Source of the DNA: CAZUMJ01 sp964621605
Lineage (GTDB): Bacteria > Actinomycetota > Acidimicrobiia > Acidimicrobiales > Iamiaceae
Assembly: GCA_964621605.1 (NCBI GenBank)
Contig: CAZUMJ010000009.1
Location: 1 to 64,000 of the forward strand
Reading direction: 5' to 3'
Length of the DNA: 64,000 nt
Both the position numbers and the translations under genes were made by a program. Numbering within the stretch: the stretch's first letter is position 1; the number at the start of each line of letters is the position of its first letter. The notes under the pieces were generated by a model. It did no database searches, was not told the origin of the DNA, and saw only the letters and a list, made by a program, of their open reading frames with translations. This document shows, one piece after another, positions 40,344 to 48,310 of the stretch.

Positions 40344-41246
40344 ATGGCACGCATCCAGCTTTCGCTCCCGTCACGGCTCGACCTGGCTCGAAGCTTCGTT
40401 CACCTCCGTCAGGGGCGTGACGACCCCACGATGCGCGTGCGTCCCGATGAGGTGGTGCGGGCGGTCTTCACCCCCGAGGGTGGGGGCACGATCCGCTTCA
40501 CGGCCGTCGATGCACAGCACCTCGACGTCGAGACCTGGGGCCCAGGCGGCGAGTGGTTGATCGCCCACGCCGACACGATGAGCGGTCTCGCCGACGATCC
40601 GAGCGGCTTCGACCCCTCGTCGAACGACCGCCTCAGTCGCCTCTGGCGGGACCGTCCCGGATTGCGCATCCCGCGAACCGACAGGGTGCTCGAAGCACTC
40701 CTGCCCGCGATCCTGGGGCAACGGGTCACCGTCTTCGAAGCGCAGCGCGCCTTCCGTCAGATCGTGACGGCCTACGGCGAACCGGCACCGGGTCCTCACG
40801 GCCTCACGTTGCCACCGGATCCGCAGCGGCTCGCGGGCGTCCCCTACTACGACCTCCACCGCTGCGGCGTCGAACGCGCTCGGGCAGACACCATCAGGCG
40901 TGCGGCCGCCCATGCCGCACAGCTCGAGGAGTGCGCCACGCTCCCCCTCAGCGATGCTCGCCGACGTCTGCGAGCCATACCGGGTATCGGACCCTGGACG
41001 ACTGCCTTGGTCACACTCGTCGCGCTCGGTGACGCCGACGCCGTCCAGGTCGGTGACCTTCACCTCCCGAACCACGTCGCGTGGCTGCTCGCCGGCGAAG
41101 AACGCGCCGACGACGCACGCATGCTCGATCTCCTCGAGCCGTGGCACGGCCACCGCGCGCGCGTCGTGCAGTTGATCCTCACCTCTGCGTTGCACGCCCC
41201 GCGCCATGGTCCCAAAGCCCGCATCACCGACCATCGGTCCCACTAG
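40344..41246 (+). CDS. DNA-3-methyladenine glycosylase family (AlkA-like) HhH-GPD protein
   Basis: Base-excision repair glycosylase of 300 residues. The helix-hairpin-helix is LRAIPGIGPWTTALV near residue 210, followed by the catalytic Asp region AVQVGDLHLPN (D238). LPAILGQRVTVFEAQRAF is the conserved helix before it. The N-terminal 100 residues form the AlkA-type beta domain. It probably removes alkylated purines. There is no Ada domain or iron-sulfur cluster motif. It ends 29 bp before a small zinc-ribbon-like gene. Confidence 0.9.
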   Translation: MARIQLSLPSRLDLARSFVHLRQGRDDPTMRVRPDEVVRAVFTPEGGGTIRFTAVDAQHLDVETWGPGGEWLIAHADTMSGLADDPSGFDPSSNDRLSRLWRDRPGLRIPRTDRVLEALLPAILGQRVTVFEAQRAFRQIVTAYGEPAPGPHGLTLPPDPQRLAGVPYYDLHRCGVERARADTIRRAAAHAAQLEECATLPLSDARRRLRAIPGIGPWTTALVTLVALGDADAVQVGDLHLPNHVAWLLAGEERADDARMLDLLEPWHGHRARVVQLILTSALHAPRHGPKARITDHRSH

Positions 41247-41275
41247 GCGACGCGAGGGTCCGACGGCCCCCGACG

Positions 41276-41503
41276 ATGTGCGAGGCTTCCCCTGTGGCCG
41301 TGCTCGGTGCTGGTATTCCTGCTGACCTGGAGGTGACGTGTCCGCGGTGTGGCACCGTCGCCATGCAGCGATTCGCAGGCCCATGCACCGCATGTCGCGA
41401 CCAGCTGCGCGCCTCGCAGGGCAACGAGGCCCACGACGTGGTGGCCGAGGCATACGAGCCGAAGATGAACGTGACACCGAACGCGGTCGCCACCAAGGAC
41501 TAG
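41276..41503 (+). CDS. Small zinc-ribbon protein (two CxxC knuckles)
   Basis: A 75-residue protein with CPRC at residues 22-25 and CTAC at residues 37-40, a standard spacing for a single zinc ribbon. The tail (HDVVAEAYEPKMNVTPNAVATKD) is polar. A GTG a few codons later is an alternative start. I do not recognise a named family. Ribbons of this size commonly bind nucleic acid or protein. It lies just after the AlkA-type glycosylase gene on the same strand, but the relation is unproven. Confidence 0.6.
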   Translation: MCEASPVAVLGAGIPADLEVTCPRCGTVAMQRFAGPCTACRDQLRASQGNEAHDVVAEAYEPKMNVTPNAVATKD

Positions 41504-41651
41504 CGCCCGTTTTCCACAGTGTCGTCGGCACGTTCCACCGCTGATCCACCGTGAGATCACAGGGTTGCGCCTCTTCCTCCGCACAGCTCCCTCGTCGTAC
41601 CGTCCTCCCGAAGGCATCGACGACCCTGTCGACGACCGGTTGGAGGAACTC

Positions 41652-41891
41652 ATGGCGCGCTACCTGCTCACCCTCGACGATGACCACCACGAAGAGATCG
41701 ACGCGGACACCTACGTGCTCGAAGGGCCCCTGACGACGTTCTTCCAAACCCGTGGCGGGAGCACGGTGGTCGATTCCTGGGCCGTTCGCCTGGCCAGCTA
41801 CCGGACCGCGAACGTGCTCGCCGTACGCCGGCTGGTAGACGTCGCAGACGGGCGAGAGCCGAGCCAGGTCTACGAGCTGCGGTCCGCCTGA
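41652..41891 (+). CDS. Small hypothetical protein
   Basis: A 79-residue protein with no family I can name. The N-terminal MARYLLTLDDDHHEEIDADTYVLEG is acidic and histidine-containing; the rest (TTFFQTRGG, VRLASYRTANVLAVRRLVD) looks like mixed alpha/beta secondary structure. The ATG at 41652 was chosen because GGAGG stands 5 nt upstream; a TTG at 41565 would add 29 residues. It ends 11 bp from the convergent mannosyltransferase-like gene. The 148 bp before it, from the zinc-ribbon stop, show no other feature. Confidence 0.5.
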   Translation: MARYLLTLDDDHHEEIDADTYVLEGPLTTFFQTRGGSTVVDSWAVRLASYRTANVLAVRRLVDVADGREPSQVYELRSA

Positions 41892-41902
41892 CGCGCCATC
41901 GG

Positions 41903-43129
41903 CTACGGCACGTACGACGCGGAGAGGGCCAGCGCGGTGAGCCCGATGAACGTGGCGCCCGCGAGCGTCATCGCACCCCATTGCAGCCGTTCGTCCCGCC
42001 GCAGCAGCATCGCCAAACCGATCGACAGCGGGAACGCGTTCATGCCGTACCGCTCGAGCGAGTTCAGGTTCTCTGCACTCAGGGTGAGCAGTGCGATCAC
42101 CACCACGAAGCCCGCATAGCTCAGCGGGAGACGGCGACACACGACGACGAAGAGCACGGTGAACAACAGCACGAACGGGACATGCAGGCCCGACTTCATC
42201 GCATCGGCGCCGAGCATCTGGTGGGCGAGCTCGACGAGGCGTGAGACGGGATCGCCGTTCGTGCGCATCGTGTCTTGAATGGTGAGGGGCGCCCAGAAGT
42301 CGTGGTAGCGCACGCCGCAATACCCCAAGTAAATGAGCATCCCGACGCCCGACGACGCGACCGCTCCGACGCGCACGAGTCGATCACGCCACGACGCTGC
42401 CGGAAAGCCCCTCCACCCCTCGATGAGCGCCGCGGGCACGAGCGCGACGCCGAGGGGTCGACACAATCCGGCCAACACGCCGAGCAGGATCGCCCAACCG
42501 AATCTGCGAGTTCGAAGGCAGTACAACGACCCGATCGTCAAGGCCAGAAACAGCGGTTCGCTGTAGGCCCAGGTGAGGACGAACGCCCCTGGGAAGAGCA
42601 ACAGCACCCAGACCGAGAGCACGGCGAGGCCGCGATCTTGCGTCTCGAGGATCACCAAGCGGTAGAGCAGGACCGCGGCCGCCACCAAGGCGATCTTGGC
42701 GCTGAGGAGCAAGAGGAAGTCGGCGTGGCCGACGATGGCCCAAATCGGCTTGAGGACCCATGGATAGAGCGGGAAGAACCGCTTGCCCCCGGGCTCGAAC
42801 CCGTCGTAGCCACGCGTGAGGATGATGCGGTAGTAGCGGGCATCCCACGACATCCAGCCGAACGCTCCGGCGTAGGAGTTGGGCACGTAGTGCGATCCCA
42901 CAAGGCGCCGCTTGAGCACCGTCGCCATCACCCACCCACCGAGGCTCAGCACGTGCGCGAGCAAGAAGGGCGGCAGCACCGCAGTTGCGGTCGGATGGCG
43001 TGCTGCCTTCTCCGCCAGGGCCGCGGCGAAGCTGCGTGTGCGATCAGGGTGCACGGCTTCAGCCACCGACGAGTCGTCAGGAGTGCCTGGCGCCGTCGTC
43101 ACTCCGGTTGGATCCACCTGCCCGCTCAC
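41903..43129 (-). CDS. PIG-V-like membrane mannosyltransferase (GT-C fold)
   Basis: Polytopic membrane protein of about 408 residues with roughly eight to ten helices, matching actinobacterial mannosyltransferase family proteins related to PIG-V. The luminal-loop signature is WDARYYRIILTRGYDGFEPGGKRFFPLYPW, seen as WDA...FFPLYP. WAYSEPLFLALTIGSLY and GLCRPLGVALVP follow. It would use polyprenyl-phosphate mannose outside the membrane. The GTG at 43129 overlaps the preceding gene's stop (GTGA); a longer version would start inside that gene. It is the second gene of a two-gene operon. Confidence 0.82.
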   Translation of the reverse strand: MSGQVDPTGVTTAPGTPDDSSVAEAVHPDRTRSFAAALAEKAARHPTATAVLPPFLLAHVLSLGGWVMATVLKRRLVGSHYVPNSYAGAFGWMSWDARYYRIILTRGYDGFEPGGKRFFPLYPWVLKPIWAIVGHADFLLLLSAKIALVAAAVLLYRLVILETQDRGLAVLSVWVLLLFPGAFVLTWAYSEPLFLALTIGSLYCLRTRRFGWAILLGVLAGLCRPLGVALVPAALIEGWRGFPAASWRDRLVRVGAVASSGVGMLIYLGYCGVRYHDFWAPLTIQDTMRTNGDPVSRLVELAHQMLGADAMKSGLHVPFVLLFTVLFVVVCRRLPLSYAGFVVVIALLTLSAENLNSLERYGMNAFPLSIGLAMLLRRDERLQWGAMTLAGATFIGLTALALSASYVP

Positions 43130-44805
43130 GACGAGGCCACGCCGAAGCGCACCAGCCACGCGTGCTCGTACGTCTTCGAGCTATCTGTCACGAGCGCCGG
43201 AGAGATCGGGCGCAGCGCGTTGAGGGCATGCACGAAGTTCTCGCAGCGCTGCTCGTGGGTGCGATAGGTGCCATCCCACACCACGAAGATCTGCCTACCC
43301 GCGTAGCGATCCGACACCTCACGCGCATAGGCCTTCGGCGACACGCGTGACAGACGCGCCACGTAGTCGACCCAGTCGATCCGATCGGGTCGGGTGAAGC
43401 CCGGAAAGCCGACCACCTGCAGCCCTGAAGCGTCCGCTGGTACGACCTCGTCAGGACGTCCCGCCACGGGTATTCCCTGGTGGTGCAGCTCACGCAGGAG
43501 CGATGGACCGAGCTGGTCGGGGCAGAGCACCACCGCATCACCTGAGCGTGCGTGTCGGGCGAGCGAATGCGCGATCTCACGCGATTGGCTACGCGCCTCG
43601 ACGACCGCTCGCACCGAACCGGGCACCGCCAGGACGACGATCACCGCGAGCACGACGCGGCGCAGCACCGGCCCTCGGAGCCGCAGGAGTCCGAGCCCGG
43701 CGAGCACGACCCACAGCGGCATCCACGCCGCGTTGTAGCGAGCTTGGAAGGCCGAGTTGGTCACAACCCCCACGACGGTCGCCAGCGCGAGCGTGCCGAG
43801 CGCGACCACGGCGACGCGGCGCGGCTCCTGCGCGCCACGCACATCCACAAGGATGCGACGACGATCGATCGCAGTTGCGAGGACGCCCAGCGTCGCCGCG
43901 ATGACCATCGACCAGCCGAACAGCTGCGCATCTGCCTTCCCTCCACCGCCCAGGTCTTGGATGGTGACGGCAACGACCGTCGTCGGCCACGATCGGGCCG
44001 CCCAGGGAGTGCCCGTGTGCGCCCCCTGGTACAGCAGCGTCGGCACCCACGGCAGGAAGGTCAGGAAACCCGCGGCGAGCGCGCCGAGGGCCCACAGCGC
44101 GCCGCCGGCCTCGGGGGCCCGACCCTGGCGCCGGGCGCCTATCCACCGAACTCCCAGACCGACGGCCGTTGCGGCACCGAGCCACAGCGCCCAGTAGTGC
44201 GTCCACAGCATCAGCCCGGTCAGAAGGGCCAATGGTGCCGCTCGCCGCAAGCTCGGTGCTTGGAGCAGGCGATCCAGCGCCAGCCACGCCAACGCGCACA
44301 GCAGCATCATCAGCGAGTACATGCGGTTCTCGCTCGAGTACCGCACCGCGAAGGGCATCACGCTGAACAGCACCACCGCCAACCACGCGGCCGAACGACC
44401 CCCGAGGCGGCGCGCCGCACACCACGTCGCCGGCAAGGTGAGCACACCGAACACGCCGGCCAGGGACCGAATGGCCGCATCGGAGGTTCCCACGACCTGC
44501 ATCCACAGGTGGAGCAGCACGTAGTAGAGCGGCGGGTGACCGTCGTGGCGCAGCGCGCCTGGAATCTGGCTGATGGGCAACCGAGCGATGTCGACCGTGA
44601 GCGCTTCGTCCAGCCACATCGGTGAACGCGTCGCGAAGCGCGCCACCAGCCCGACGAGCACGATCGCGGCCAGCCCGAGAACATCGACGACCCGCCACAA
44701 GCCGCAGGCCGCCGGGATCGCCTCGATCGCCTCCTCGTCGGGGCTCGCTGCGACCACCTCAATCGCCACGCGACCGTCCGCGGGCGTTGCATCCTCGGCT
44801 ACCAC
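43126..44805 (-). CDS. GT39-like membrane glycosyltransferase (ArnT/PMT family)
   Basis: Polytopic GT-C glycosyltransferase of 559 residues. The first extracytoplasmic loop holds the acidic metal-binding pair in PMWLDEALTVDIARLP, then GHPPLYYVLLHLW, the GT39 landmark. About ten helices follow, then a soluble C-terminal domain (HARSGDAVVLCPDQLGPSLL). The GTG at 44805 was chosen because TAGGGT is exactly seven bases upstream, indicating a leaderless transcript; longer in-frame versions would enter the divergent acetoacetyl-CoA synthetase gene. Donor and acceptor are unknown, probably a polyprenyl-linked sugar and a wall glycan or protein. Confidence 0.82.
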   Translation of the reverse strand: MVAEDATPADGRVAIEVVAASPDEEAIEAIPAACGLWRVVDVLGLAAIVLVGLVARFATRSPMWLDEALTVDIARLPISQIPGALRHDGHPPLYYVLLHLWMQVVGTSDAAIRSLAGVFGVLTLPATWCAARRLGGRSAAWLAVVLFSVMPFAVRYSSENRMYSLMMLLCALAWLALDRLLQAPSLRRAAPLALLTGLMLWTHYWALWLGAATAVGLGVRWIGARRQGRAPEAGGALWALGALAAGFLTFLPWVPTLLYQGAHTGTPWAARSWPTTVVAVTIQDLGGGGKADAQLFGWSMVIAATLGVLATAIDRRRILVDVRGAQEPRRVAVVALGTLALATVVGVVTNSAFQARYNAAWMPLWVVLAGLGLLRLRGPVLRRVVLAVIVVLAVPGSVRAVVEARSQSREIAHSLARHARSGDAVVLCPDQLGPSLLRELHHQGIPVAGRPDEVVPADASGLQVVGFPGFTRPDRIDWVDYVARLSRVSPKAYAREVSDRYAGRQIFVVWDGTYRTHEQRCENFVHALNALRPISPALVTDSSKTYEHAWLVRFGVASS

Positions 44806-44812
44806 GGCGGGC

Positions 44813-44818
44813 ACCCTA
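44813..44818 (-). promoter_or_regulatory. -10 box (TAGGGT) of a leaderless glycosyltransferase promoter
   Basis: On the minus strand TAGGGT is followed by seven bases (GCCCGCC) and then the GTG start. There is no Shine-Dalgarno sequence. Confidence 0.55.
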
Positions 44819-44863
44819 GTGGCGCCCACCCCTCTCCGACGCGCAACCCCCGGCGGGGGCAAG

Positions 44864-44869
44864 TACGGT
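44864..44869 (+). promoter_or_regulatory. -10 box (TACGGT) of the acetoacetyl-CoA synthetase gene
   Basis: TACGGT lies 29 nt before the ATG. The leader contains a strong ribosome-binding site, AAGGAGG, 6 nt upstream of the ATG. Confidence 0.45.
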
Positions 44870-44898
44870 CGCCCCACTCGTCGGCAAGGAGGCTCCAC

Positions 44899-46893
44899 AT
44901 GCAGGACTCGACGCGCGGAGAGGTTCTCTGGCGCCCTCCCGCAGATGCACGCCGCACGACCGCCACGGGTCAGTTCCTCGACTTCGTATCGAACAAGACA
45001 GGGCTCGCGTTCCCCGACTACCACGCACTGTGGGAGTGGTCCGTCACGGACCTCGACGGATTCTGGGAAGCCCTGTGGGAGCGCTTCTCCGTTCCCGCCT
45101 CGACCCCCTACGAGCGCGTCCGTGGCCACGCCGACGGCACCGGACGTGACCTGCCACGACCGATCTGGTTCCCCGGCGCACGCCTGAACTATGCGACCGC
45201 GGCGCTCCATCCCCACGGTGTCGCCCCCGACGACACCGCCGTCATCGCCCGGTCACAGACCGTCGGCAACCGCGCGCTCACCTGGGCTGCACTCCGAGAC
45301 CAGGTGGCGCGAGCCCGCGCGGGGTTGGCCGCACTCGGCGTGAGGGAAGGTGACCGGGTCGCCGCGTACCTCCCCAACGGCATCGAGGCCCTCGTCGCCC
45401 TCCTGGCGACGGCGTCGCTCGGCGCGATCTGGTCGTCGTGTCCGCCCGAGTTCGGGGCGCGCAGCGTCACAGACCGCTTCCGCCAGATCGAGCCCCGCGT
45501 CCTCATCGCGTGCAGCGGGTACCGCTACGGCGCCCGCGACATCGACCGGCGCGAGGCCCTCAACGACATACGCGCCGCGTTGCCGTCGCTGCACGCAACG
45601 GTGCACGTCCCCTACCTCCACCCTGCACCCCAGACCGACCCGACGAACATCACATGGGACGCGCTGCTGGCACACGCGCCAGACCGGAGCCCGGCCGTTC
45701 CCGTCGCCTTCGATCACCCGCTGTACGTGCTGTACTCCTCGGGCACCACCGGCCTTCCCAAAGCGATCGTGCACGGGCACGGAGGCATCCTCCTCGAGCA
45801 CCTGAAGGCGCTCGGACTCCACGCCGACCTGGGCCCAGGCGCACACTTCTTCTGGTACTCCACCACCGGCTGGATGATGTGGAACCTGCTCGTCTCCGGC
45901 CTGCTCGTCGGCGCGACCATCGTGCTGTTCGACGGCGACCCCGCCTGGCCGGACCTCGATGCGTTGTGGAGCTTGGCCGAAGAGACCGGCACCACAACCT
46001 TTGGCGTGAGTGCGCCGTTCCTACACGCGTGCACCAAGGAAGGGCTCCAGCCCGGCCGCATTCACGACCTCAGCAAGCTGCGTGCGGTGGGATCCACGGG
46101 CGCACCCCTCTCCGTCGACGGGTTCCGCTGGGTGTACGAGGCCGTCCGTGACGACATCCCCGTCGCGTCGATCAGCGGCGGCACCGACGTCTGCACCGCG
46201 TTCCTCGGCCATGACCCGCTGCTTCCGGTCAGGGCCGGCGAACTGAGCGGCCCCTACCTCGGCGTGCACGTCGAGGCGCTCGGGCCCGACGGCGCGGTGC
46301 TGAGCGGCGTACAGGGCGAGTTGGTCGTGCGCACACCCATGCCCTCGATGCCTGTTGCGTTCTGGGGTGACGACGACGGGACCCGTCTCGAATCGGCCTA
46401 CTTCCGCACCTATCCGGGATGCTGGCACCACGGCGACTGGGTCACCACCTACCCGGACGGGGCGTGCGTGATCAGCGGCCGCAGCGATGCCACGCTCAAC
46501 AGGGGCGGGGTGCGCCTCGGCACCGCAGACTTCTACCGCGTCGTCGATGCGATCCAAGAGGTGAACGACAGCCTCATCGTCTACCTCGACGACCCAGACG
46601 GTGGGCTCGGGCGCCTGCTGCTGTTCCTCCGACTCAACGATGACGCCGCGCTCGACGACGCGCTGCGCGCACGCATAACCGCTGAGCTGCGCCGGCAGCT
46701 CTCCCCGCGTCACGCCCCCGACGAGCTGTATGCCGTACCGGCCATCCCGCGCACCCTGTCGGGCAAGCGGCTCGAGGTACCGGTGAAGCGCATCCTGACC
46801 GGCACTCCCGCAGCCTCAGCCGCAAGCCGAGAATCGTTGGCCGACCCGGCCTCCCTCGACTGGTTCGTGGCATGGGCGCACGAGCACGGGTGA
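44899..46893 (+). CDS. aacS: Acetoacetyl-CoA synthetase
   Basis: ATP-dependent activation of acetoacetate to acetoacetyl-CoA, feeding ketone bodies into lipid or carbon metabolism. The 664 residues have the AacS N-terminal extension (FVSNKTGLAFPDYHALWEWSV), the phosphate loop LYSSGTTGLPKAIVHGHGG, FFWYSTTGWMMWNLLVSGLL, and STGAPLSVDGFRWVYEAV. The adenylation core is GRSDATLNRGGVRLGTADFY, and the C-terminal lysine region is RTLSGKRLEVPVKRIL. A good ribosome-binding site precedes the ATG. It interrupts a stretch of envelope genes and shares no operon with them. Confidence 0.95.
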   Translation: MQDSTRGEVLWRPPADARRTTATGQFLDFVSNKTGLAFPDYHALWEWSVTDLDGFWEALWERFSVPASTPYERVRGHADGTGRDLPRPIWFPGARLNYATAALHPHGVAPDDTAVIARSQTVGNRALTWAALRDQVARARAGLAALGVREGDRVAAYLPNGIEALVALLATASLGAIWSSCPPEFGARSVTDRFRQIEPRVLIACSGYRYGARDIDRREALNDIRAALPSLHATVHVPYLHPAPQTDPTNITWDALLAHAPDRSPAVPVAFDHPLYVLYSSGTTGLPKAIVHGHGGILLEHLKALGLHADLGPGAHFFWYSTTGWMMWNLLVSGLLVGATIVLFDGDPAWPDLDALWSLAEETGTTTFGVSAPFLHACTKEGLQPGRIHDLSKLRAVGSTGAPLSVDGFRWVYEAVRDDIPVASISGGTDVCTAFLGHDPLLPVRAGELSGPYLGVHVEALGPDGAVLSGVQGELVVRTPMPSMPVAFWGDDDGTRLESAYFRTYPGCWHHGDWVTTYPDGACVISGRSDATLNRGGVRLGTADFYRVVDAIQEVNDSLIVYLDDPDGGLGRLLLFLRLNDDAALDDALRARITAELRRQLSPRHAPDELYAVPAIPRTLSGKRLEVPVKRILTGTPAASAASRESLADPASLDWFVAWAHEHG

Positions 46894-46906
46894 CGATCGA
46901 GCGCAA

Positions 46907-48220
46907 TCAGAACAAGCGCTTGAGGCGTTGCAACGGCTTCTCGACGAGATACCAGCTGAGGGCGGCAGCCGAGAGGCCAAGGATCCACACGGTCACCCCG
47001 AGGACCCACACGTTGGTGTTGCCGAAGCTCGCCGCGTGCGGCCCGGTGCCGAGGCCCGGGATGTGGACCCGTTGGTTGATCTGGTTCAACCAACCGGTCC
47101 AGCGCACCTGCCCGTTGGGCTTGTAGGTGGTGACCGCACGCTGCAACAGGTCGAGATGCCAGATGTAGAAGGCGTACGTCACCATGCCGAACCACGACAG
47201 CGGACGCCATCGCAGCACGCGGCGGACGACGCCCTCGTCCTGGTCGCCGAACACCATCGGGGTCAGCAGGATGATGCCCATCACGGTGAACACGAACGTG
47301 CGCTTCTGCCAGTAGTAGCCCTTGAAGCCGATGTGGAAGTCGACGGGCCCCATGACATAGGTGGCGTAGAGGAAGAGGGCGAAGCAGACCGCGCAGAAGG
47401 CGGTGGGCCAGCGCCCGACCTTTCGGCCGATCTCTTCGAGGCGGCCTTCGCGCACGGCCCAGGCGTGCACCACCGCCAACCCCATACCAAGCGCGAAGAA
47501 GTCGAGCTGGTTCGGAAGCCACGAGAACGCAACCTGCCGCATCGTCACGCCCGCAACGTCCTGCCCGTGCGGCGGCGCCCACAGGTGGTTCGTCCAGCTG
47601 AACAGCGCCCGCGAGAGGTACCCCATCGCGAACAGCACGCCGATACCGGCCAGCTCACGTCGCACCGAACGCGAGTTGCGCACCACCAGGCGCCCCCAGA
47701 CGAAGAACCAGATCGGCACCAGCAGGTAGAAGCACATCTCCGTCGAGAGGCTCCACGCCTGCACGATCCCCCGCAGGAACGCGTACGCGTCGAACACCTG
47801 CAGCAGCAGGTAGAACTTCCACCAGTCGCTCCCCAGATGCACCATGCCCGTGGCCCACAGCACGGAGAGAGCGACCCAGTACGCAGGGAAGATGCGCAGC
47901 ACGCGACGCCACAGGTAGCCACCCAGACGAGGCCCGCGAGAACCCTCGAGGTGTGCACGCGCAAACGGCATGTAGATCAAGAATCCCGAGATGCCGAAGA
48001 ACATCGGGAGGGCGAACTCCATCATGGTGATGGCGCGCACCATCCACTCAGGCGCAGCGGAGCCCGCCACGTGGGTGGTGTGCGACCAGCACACCATCGC
48101 TGCGCCGATCCCGCGGAGTCCTTCGAGGCAGGGGAAGGTAGGCCGAGGCTTTGGAGGGGCTGCCGGAACCGCGTCGCCGGTCGGCGGCGCTGCCGCCACG
48201 GTGGTCACCGGCTCACTCAT
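46907..48220 (-). CDS. Acyltransferase 3 family membrane protein (OafA/YrhL-like)
   Basis: Integral membrane O-acyltransferase of 437 residues with about ten helices. The family start FPCLEGLRGIGAAMVCWSHTTHV contains the catalytic-type His. FFGISGFLIYMPFARAHLEG, LRIFPAYWVAL and AWSLSTEMCFYLLVPIW are the other hallmarks, and WYLVEKPLQRL ends the domain. It moves an acyl group from CoA to an extracytoplasmic glycan or lipid. There is a 30-residue Pro/Ala-rich cytoplasmic N-terminus. A TAAGGT box lies eight bases before the ATG, so the transcript may be leaderless. It is divergent from the flavoprotein gene. Confidence 0.9.
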   Translation of the reverse strand: MSEPVTTVAAAPPTGDAVPAAPPKPRPTFPCLEGLRGIGAAMVCWSHTTHVAGSAAPEWMVRAITMMEFALPMFFGISGFLIYMPFARAHLEGSRGPRLGGYLWRRVLRIFPAYWVALSVLWATGMVHLGSDWWKFYLLLQVFDAYAFLRGIVQAWSLSTEMCFYLLVPIWFFVWGRLVVRNSRSVRRELAGIGVLFAMGYLSRALFSWTNHLWAPPHGQDVAGVTMRQVAFSWLPNQLDFFALGMGLAVVHAWAVREGRLEEIGRKVGRWPTAFCAVCFALFLYATYVMGPVDFHIGFKGYYWQKRTFVFTVMGIILLTPMVFGDQDEGVVRRVLRWRPLSWFGMVTYAFYIWHLDLLQRAVTTYKPNGQVRWTGWLNQINQRVHIPGLGTGPHAASFGNTNVWVLGVTVWILGLSAAALSWYLVEKPLQRLKRLF

Positions 48221-48228
48221 CCGCGGGC

Positions 48229-48248
48229 ACCTTAGTTGTGGCTAACCT
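48229..48248. promoter_or_regulatory. Overlapping divergent -10 boxes of the acyltransferase and flavoprotein genes
   Basis: TAAGGT on the minus strand (48234-48229) lies eight bases before the acyltransferase ATG. TAACCT on the plus strand (48243-48248) starts a leader of about 56 nt to the flavoprotein ATG, which has AAGGAA 9 nt upstream. Confidence 0.45.
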
Positions 48249-48310
48249 CGTGCAGTTGCCACCACGGGTGGCACCGTGGCCTGGCCCTTCCCGCCCAAGG
48301 AACGCTCTGC

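Noticed and set aside
46928..48235. A 435-codon open frame opposite the acyltransferase gene
   Set aside because: Mirrors the acyltransferase almost exactly in extent and has a low-complexity His/Glu/Arg-rich translation.
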